A stretch of DNA of 10,171 bases from assembly GCA_041655595.1 (NCBI GenBank), contig JBBAFB010000079.1:1-10171 (forward strand), in the 5' to 3' direction. Position numbers and translations under genes: made by a program. The stretch comes from JBBAFB01 sp041655595. Its GTDB lineage: Bacteria; Bacillota; DULZ01. The notes under the pieces are model-generated. The model saw only the letters and a program-made list of their open reading frames with translations. It was not told the origin of the DNA and did no database searches. How positions within the stretch are numbered: position 1 is the first letter of the stretch; each line of letters opens with the position of its first letter. Shown here one piece after another: positions 6,459-10,171 of the stretch.

Positions 6459-7208
6459 GTGAAACGCCTTGAAAGAATAGATTTATACCAAAGAGTTATT
6501 GATGAGTTAAGGCCTTTTGAGGGTGAAATGCTGGAACAAATAAAAGAATTTTACCGACTTGGGCTAACATGGACATCCAATGCACTTGAAGGCAATTCGC
6601 TGACTGAAAGTGAAACAAAGGTTCTAATTGAAGATGGGTTAACAGTTGGTGGGCGCCCCCTGAGAGATATGTTGGAAGCAGTGGATCATGCCAAGGCCTA
6701 TGATTATATGTTTACTTTACTTGGAAATAAAGAAATTGCCGAGAAAGACATCCTTTATCTTCACAAGTTATTCTATCATAATATAGATGAGGGCTCTGCA
6801 GGAAAATATCGTGATGTACCTGTAATTATAACGGGGTCTAATTATCCTGTTGCAAAAGTTGAAAATATCCAAAATGAGATAGAAGACTTATGTAGGTGGA
6901 TGAATGAGGGAAGGGAAAAATATCATCCAGTGGAATTTGCAGCTCTTCTCCATAAAAGATTTGTATTTATCCACCCCTTTAAAGATGGCAATGGTAGAGT
7001 TGCTAGATTATTAATGAATACATCATTGATACAGGATGGTTATTTACCTGCACTGATTCCTCCAATCCTGAGAACGGACTATATTTCACTCCTAGAAAAA
7101 GCACGTAGAGATGATAAGCCATTTATTAGCTTTATAGTAGAGAGAGAATTAGAATCACAAAAAGACTTACTAAGACTTTTGCAAATACCATTGCCGCAGT
7201 CGAAGTAG
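6459..7208 (+). CDS. Fic family protein adenylyltransferase (class II, self-inhibited type)
   Basis: Fic proteins usually transfer AMP from ATP to hydroxyl groups of target proteins. This 249-residue protein has the full catalytic motif HPFKDGNGRVAR (172-183), with His172 as the expected base, Asp176 for Mg2+ and the Asn/Arg residues for nucleotide binding. An N-terminal SNALEGN (40-46) matches the inhibitory motif (S/T)xxxE(G/N), whose glutamate (Glu44) blocks productive ATP binding. Its position before the Fic core makes this class II, where inhibition is intramolecular and no separate antitoxin is needed. The target-docking flap is seen around GKYRDVPVIITGSNYP (115-130). The C-terminal 50 residues (from about 200) form a short helical extension without a clear winged-helix DNA-binding domain. 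The start is a GTG with AGGGAG five to seven bases upstream. No partner gene flanks it: a dead IS21 element lies upstream and non-coding repeats lie downstream. It looks intact; the target is unknown. Confidence 0.93.
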   Translation: MKRLERIDLYQRVIDELRPFEGEMLEQIKEFYRLGLTWTSNALEGNSLTESETKVLIEDGLTVGGRPLRDMLEAVDHAKAYDYMFTLLGNKEIAEKDILYLHKLFYHNIDEGSAGKYRDVPVIITGSNYPVAKVENIQNEIEDLCRWMNEGREKYHPVEFAALLHKRFVFIHPFKDGNGRVARLLMNTSLIQDGYLPALIPPILRTDYISLLEKARRDDKPFISFIVERELESQKDLLRLLQIPLPQSK

Positions 7209-7599
7209 AACTGCAACGAAAATGGAAAGTTTGCACCCTGCACGTCAGGGACAGGCGCCGATGTACATATTTATATAAAGGCAAGATGGGATGTTACAAT
7301 TATAGTTTTGCAAAACGATTTCCCTTGAAAAAACCTTCCCCCACCCTTAAAGGAGGGGCGCGACCGAAAACAGGTGCCTGTCCCCGATTCCCACTTCTTA
7401 CCCCCTCATTTCCCTATTTAATGTTTCTTGAATATATTCCATGTTCTCCCACGCTAACGTTGCAATTGTATCTCTTAATTTTTCATTTACTATATTAAGG
7501 TTATCATTTTGTTTAACAATATGTTTGTGCTACTTTAAAAGATGAACTGTTGGAGGACATTTTAAGGCAAGAAGAAGAAAAGGATATCCTTTTGGGCAT
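7209..7599. other. Gene-poor stretch with REP-like repeats and coding remnants
   Basis: No complete gene is supported here. It contains an inverted pair of G/C-rich repeats (annotated separately). A minus-strand open stretch of 43 codons (7398-7529) reads like the end of a helical protein (IATLAWENMEYIQETLNREM) but has no start codon or ribosome binding site. A plus-strand open stretch (7517-7630) reads ELLEDILRQEEEKDILLG and also lacks a start. Both look like leftovers of lost genes or chance frames. The 70-codon plus-strand frame at 7286-7498 has no ribosome binding site or recognisable product. Confidence 0.4.
7248..7384. repeat. REP-like inverted repeat pair (GGGACAGGC[G/A]CC)
   Basis: GGGACAGGCGCC (7248-7259) recurs inverted as GGTGCCTGTCCC (7373-7384), matching at 11 of 12 bases, about 110 bases apart. 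From memory, G-rich GGGACAGG-type sequences of this kind are often scattered between genes in Clostridia and other bacteria and associated with REP-type tyrosine transposases. No such transposase is in the window, so the family assignment is an inference. Confidence 0.45.
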
Positions 7600-7636
7600 A
7601 AAAAAACCGCCAAGGGCATTTAATCCATGACGGTTT
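7600..7636 (-). terminator. Rho-independent terminator of the rplM-rpsI operon
   Basis: On the minus strand AAACCGTCATGG (7625-7636) pairs with the complement of 7604-7615, giving a 12-base stem with one mismatch and one G-U pair and a 9-base loop. It is followed by seven T (7600-7606). It begins 27 bases after the rpsI stop codon. Because the stem is flanked by A on the other side, it may also act weakly on plus-strand transcripts. Confidence 0.85.
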
Positions 7637-7663
7637 ATAAAAACTGGGTATAAAAAACACCAA

Positions 7664-8056
7664 TTATCTCTTGGAGAATTGTGGTGCTTTACGGGCTTTT
7701 TTCAGACCGTATTTCTTTCTTTCTTTCATTCTGGGATCGCGAGTTAGATAACCGGCTCTTTTTAAAGCAGGGCGAAGTTCTTCGTCCGCTTTTAATAAAG
7801 CACGAGCAATTCCCATTCTGATTGCACCGGCTTGCCCTGTGGTGCCACCGCCGTGAACCTTGACTAAAACATCAAAACGGCCTAGGGTTTCGGTCAGTTC
7901 CAGCGGTTGCCTTACAATCATCTCCAAGGTTTTTCTATCAAAATATTCATCCAAAACCCGGTTATTGATCAACATTTGGCCATCACCGGGAACTAAACGA
8001 ACACGAGCAACGGCATTTTTACGTCTGCCTGTTCCATAATACTGCACTTGTGCCAA
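7664..8056 (-). CDS. rpsI: 30S ribosomal protein S9
   Basis: The 130-residue length and sequence are standard for bacterial S9, a component of the small-subunit head whose C-terminal tail reaches the P-site tRNA. The N-terminus YYGTGRRKNAVARVRLVPG, the central VHGGGTTGQAGAIRMGIARAL and the basic tail ending in KAPQFSKR (Ser-Lys-Arg contacts tRNA) are all diagnostic. The start is a TTG (8054-8056), seven bases after a GGGAGG ribosome binding site; no ATG or GTG is available near it. It is the second gene of the rplM-rpsI operon, with 18 bases between the two, and is followed by a strong terminator. Confidence 0.98.
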   Translation of the reverse strand: MAQVQYYGTGRRKNAVARVRLVPGDGQMLINNRVLDEYFDRKTLEMIVRQPLELTETLGRFDVLVKVHGGGTTGQAGAIRMGIARALLKADEELRPALKRAGYLTRDPRMKERKKYGLKKARKAPQFSKR

Positions 8057-8074
8057 GCTAAATCCTCCCTTCCC

Positions 8075-8512
8075 TTAACCTCTAAATTCCCAAACTTCCG
8101 GTTGCTGAGCCTGATGTGGATGGTTATCATTACGATAAACCTTGAGCTTTCTGTACATTGCTCTCCCCAAAGAATTGTGGGGTAGCATTCCTTTAACAGC
8201 CAACTCAACAGCTTTTTCCGGTTTTTTTGCCATTAATGATTCATAGTTAGTAGACTTTAGCCCTCCGGGGTAACCGGAATGCCTGTGCCAATGTTTTTGT
8301 TGTAATTTGTTACCGGTCAATACAACCTTTTCAGCATTAATTACGATCACAAAATCCCCAGTGTCAACATGGGGGGTAAAAATGGGTTTATGTTTTCCCC
8401 TTAAGATCGATGCCACTTCAGTTGCTACTCTACCCAAGGGGCGATTAGCAGCATCCACCACATACCATTTTCTGACAACCTCATGAGGTTTAGCCATAAA
8501 AGTAGTAGTCAT
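8075..8512 (-). CDS. rplM: 50S ribosomal protein L13
   Basis: This is a 145-residue L13, an early-assembling large-subunit protein that binds 23S rRNA. Family hallmarks are RKWYVVDAANRPLGRVATEVA near the N-terminus (14-34), LRGKHKPIFTPHVDTGDFV (37-55), the HRHSGYPGGLK segment, and VKGMLPHNSLGRAMYRKLKVY toward the end. The ATG start has AAGGAGG seven bases upstream. The N-terminus is a few residues longer than the common MSTTFMAK-type form only in minor ways, so this start is well supported. It is the first gene of the operon with rpsI and has its own promoter and a structured leader. Confidence 0.98.
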   Translation of the reverse strand: MTTTFMAKPHEVVRKWYVVDAANRPLGRVATEVASILRGKHKPIFTPHVDTGDFVIVINAEKVVLTGNKLQQKHWHRHSGYPGGLKSTNYESLMAKKPEKAVELAVKGMLPHNSLGRAMYRKLKVYRNDNHPHQAQQPEVWEFRG

Positions 8513-8608
8513 TAACTTCCCTCCTTACCATCTCGAATGGTTGTATCATTATCACCTGCCAACGGGGCTCTTGTCAGCGTTGATGAAAAATGCACACTAA
8601 AAACCACA
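8513..8608 (-). promoter_or_regulatory. Probable L13-type ribosomal protein leader
   Basis: The transcript upstream of rplM is about 95 bases. It has a hairpin ACCAT-TCGAG-ATGGT (8527-8541) directly before the ribosome binding site. Further upstream, AACG can pair with CGTT (8578-8581 with 8561-8564), and CTG with CAG (8575-8577 with 8556-8558); these two pairings interleave, as in a pseudoknot. In Bacillota the rplM-rpsI operon is known to carry an autoregulatory L13 leader here (Rfam L13_leader). I infer that identity from position and structure, not from a covariance-model match. Confidence 0.5.
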
Positions 8609-8614
8609 ATAATT

Positions 8615-8643
8615 ATTGTAATTCACAGGCCCCCCAATGTCAA
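8615..8643 (-). promoter_or_regulatory. Strong sigma-A promoter of rplM-rpsI
   Basis: On the minus strand a perfect TTGACA (8638-8643) is followed by exactly 17 bases and TACAAT (8615-8620), five of six matches to TATAAT. Transcription should start around 8608. This is the best promoter in the window and fits a highly expressed ribosomal operon. Confidence 0.85.
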
Positions 8644-8695
8644 GGAGCAGGGAAAAAATTGATAAAAAAAGTGTTCCGTTGGTTGTAGAGTTTCA

Positions 8696-8739
8696 CAGCC
8701 GGGGGCAATCTAGCAAATTGCCGAAAATAATTTTGGCTG
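8696..8739. repeat. Nested inverted repeats between rplM promoter and ABC operon
   Basis: An inner hairpin, GGCAAT (8704-8709) with ATTGCC (8717-8722), sits inside an outer pair, CAGCC (8696-8700) with GGCTG (8735-8739). It lies in the 266-base gap between the divergent promoters. No T-run follows, so it is not a terminator. It may be part of a regulatory site or leader for the plus-strand ABC operon; the remainder of 8740-8909 shows no convincing promoter. Confidence 0.35.
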
Positions 8740-8909
8740 CACCGTTGATAATTTTGTTTAAGCAGTGGTTATTTTTCTTAATAATACCACAAAAAAACTT
8801 GATTGCACAAGGATAACTTAAATGATAGCATATAAATGGGAAATTAACCAATTGTTATTGAATGTGCCGGTTACCGAGTTGACGCTACCGCTAAAGAGGA
8901 GGTGGGCTG

Positions 8910-9617
8910 TTGTCTAAACCATTGGTTGTGGCTAAAAACTTAAGCAAATTTTATCAAATGGGTGAAGTTACGGTTAAAGCTTTGCAAAATGCCTCTTTCG
9001 AGCTGCTGGAAAGGGAATTGGTAGTGATTCTGGGGCCCAGCGGCTCCGGCAAAAGCACCTTGCTTCATCTGATTGGAGGTATGGATTCCCCCACTTCAGG
9101 CGAGCTTTATTATCAGGAATACCCTTTGCACCTAGCAGACCAAAAACAATTAACCTCCTTTCGCCGTAATGAAGTAGGTTTTGTTTTTCAATTTTACAAT
9201 CTGATGCCCAACCTCACCGCTTTTGAAAATATTAATTTATCAGTCCAAATTGCTGCTGACCCTCTTTCCCCTTCTGAGCTTTTGCAACAAATCAATTTAT
9301 CTGATAGAAGGGATCATTTTCCTTCCCAGTTATCCGGAGGGGAACAGCAAAGAGTGGCCCTGGCAAGGGCCCTGGCAAAAAACCCCCGATTGCTTTTATG
9401 TGATGAACCCACAGGTGCCTTAGATCTCAAGACCAGTATTCAGGTATTAAAGCTTTTGAGGGAAACCTGCGACCATTACAATAAAACAGTGGTCATTATC
9501 ACCCACAATAATGCCATTGCCAAAATCGCAGACAGGATCTTTATTCTAAAGGACGGAAACTTGGCAAACATCCAACATAACAAGCACCCCATGTCCCCCC
9601 AAGAGGTAAGCTGGTAA
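8910..9617 (+). CDS. ABC transporter ATP-binding protein, LolD/MacB-type
   Basis: This is the 235-residue ATPase subunit that powers the adjacent FtsX-type permease. All nucleotide-binding motifs are intact: Walker A GPSGSGKST (42-50), Q-loop Gln94 in FQFYNLMP, signature LSGGEQQR (141-148), Walker B RLLLCDE (160-166) followed by PTGALD, and H-loop His199. The FVFQFYNLMPNLTAFENI stretch and the PTGALD D-loop are typical of the MacB/LolD/FtsE branch, which works by mechanotransmission (export, lipoprotein release or signalling) rather than import. The start is a TTG (8910-8912), six bases after AGAGGAGGT. The stop overlaps the start of the permease by one base (TAATG), so the two are translationally coupled. 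There is no membrane fusion protein gene in view. In Bacillota similar pairs serve in peptide resistance, bacteriocin export or unknown export roles; the substrate cannot be told. Confidence 0.95.
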   Translation: MSKPLVVAKNLSKFYQMGEVTVKALQNASFELLERELVVILGPSGSGKSTLLHLIGGMDSPTSGELYYQEYPLHLADQKQLTSFRRNEVGFVFQFYNLMPNLTAFENINLSVQIAADPLSPSELLQQINLSDRRDHFPSQLSGGEQQRVALARALAKNPRLLLCDEPTGALDLKTSIQVLKLLRETCDHYNKTVVIITHNNAIAKIADRIFILKDGNLANIQHNKHPMSPQEVSW

Positions 9618-10171
9618 TGCTTAAAAGAAAAATGCTGCGGGATATAATAGAAAATAAGGGGAATTATTTGGCCTGCGCTTGGATTATTATCATCGGGTTA
9701 ATGATTTTTACCGCCCTTTCCACCCTGAGCCAAACAGTCCACCTAGCTCAATCCCGTTTTTATACGGAGCAAAACTTTGCCGATGGTTTCGCACAGGTGG
9801 CGGCTACCTCCCCCTCCGCTGTGGAATCCCTGAAGAAGATTGAAGGGATTAAAGAGATTCAGGGGCGAATCGTAAAAGATGTACTTCTTTATCAGCCTGA
9901 AGCAAAAGTAAATATCTACCTACGGCTGATTTCCTTTGACCCGGGATTAATTGCCCCGATTAACTCTCCCATGCTTCACCTGGGACAGTTGCCAACAACG
10001 GATGATTTAAACGCCTTGATTGATAATAAATTCTATGCTGCCCACAATTTGAATCTAAATGATACCCTGGAAATTATAATCGGAGGGAAAAAGCGTAGCA
10101 TAGCAATTACCGGTGTTGGCTCCAGCCCGGAATTCGTCTATGCCCTTCCCGATGCCAGCTACATCTACCCC
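9617..10171 (+). CDS. FtsX/MacB-type ABC transporter permease, N-terminal part
   Basis: The first 185 codons are present; the gene continues past the right edge. After a short basic N-terminus (MLKRKMLRDIIENKGNY), residues about 18-38 form the first membrane helix (ACAWIIIIGLMIFTALSTL). What follows is a long extracytoplasmic domain, visible to the end of the window, with the MacB_PCD-like pattern: LKKIEGIKEIQGRIV, then a SFDPG segment, LGQLPTTDDLNALIDNKFYAAHNLNLNDTLEI and ITGVGSSPEFVYALPD. This layout (TM1, large outer domain, then C-terminal helices) is that of type VII ABC permeases. The ATG at 9617-9619 overlaps the TAA of the ATPase gene, with AGAGGT about 10 bases upstream; an in-frame ATG at codon 6 is an alternative. 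It should form the membrane half of the complex with the preceding ATPase. Confidence 0.9.
   Translation, partial: MLKRKMLRDIIENKGNYLACAWIIIIGLMIFTALSTLSQTVHLAQSRFYTEQNFADGFAQVAATSPSAVESLKKIEGIKEIQGRIVKDVLLYQPEAKVNIYLRLISFDPGLIAPINSPMLHLGQLPTTDDLNALIDNKFYAAHNLNLNDTLEIIIGGKKRSIAITGVGSSPEFVYALPDASYIYP

Noticed and set aside
6459..7208. Fic as the toxin of a two-gene toxin-antitoxin module
   Set aside because: The inhibitory motif is inside the protein (class II), and no small antitoxin-like gene is adjacent.
7286..7498. 70-codon plus-strand frame after the Fic gene
   Set aside because: It crosses the REP-like repeat, is Pro/Leu-rich without family resemblance, and lacks a ribosome binding site.

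Overview
The window looks like a chromosomal segment of a low-to-moderate-GC, Gram-positive-type (Bacillota/Clostridia) bacterium. The clues are strong AGGAGG-like ribosome binding sites, several TTG and GTG starts, a rplM-rpsI pair behind a probable structured leader, and protein sequences resembling the Desulfotomaculum/Peptococcaceae group. The lineage is an inference from gene flavour only.

Layout, left to right. (1) 1-52, minus: the first 17 codons of a probable methylated-DNA-protein cysteine methyltransferase. (2) 322-2058, minus: an intact membrane diguanylate cyclase with an extracytoplasmic SBP_bac_3-like sensor, one membrane helix, a PAS-like linker and a GGDEF domain, with a plausible promoter upstream. 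(3) 2390-3541, minus: decayed sequence, including the C-terminal half of a serpin whose 5' half is broken, and an unrecognised frame cut by stops. (4) 3495-4673, minus: an intact lipoprotein of unknown function. (5) 4822-5264, minus: a truncated phospholipase-D-like gene that runs into the 5' part of a SAM-methyltransferase gene, both broken. (6) 5502-6363, plus: an IS21-family istA transposase with a nonsense codon, a large internal deletion and frameshifts, and no istB. (7) 6459-7208, plus: an intact class II Fic protein AMP-transferase. (8) 7209-7599: no intact gene, with REP-like inverted repeats and short coding remnants. (9) 7600-8643, minus: the rplM-rpsI operon with a textbook promoter, a probable L13-type leader and a rho-independent terminator. 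(10) 8910-10171, plus: a LolD/MacB-type ABC ATPase overlapping by one base with an FtsX-type permease that runs off the window.

The housekeeping operon and the ABC exporter are divergently transcribed from about 8.6-8.9 kb. Between them and the diguanylate cyclase lies a degraded accessory zone (about 2.4-7.6 kb) in which the lipoprotein and the Fic gene are the only clearly intact genes. Broken serpin, PLD, methyltransferase and IS21 genes side by side suggest repeated insertion and deletion. I did not find convincing evidence of a new multi-gene system. The most rewarding items are the deletion junction that joins PLD and methyltransferase fragments, the bacterial serpin remnant, the isolated Fic gene and the periplasmic-sensor diguanylate cyclase.
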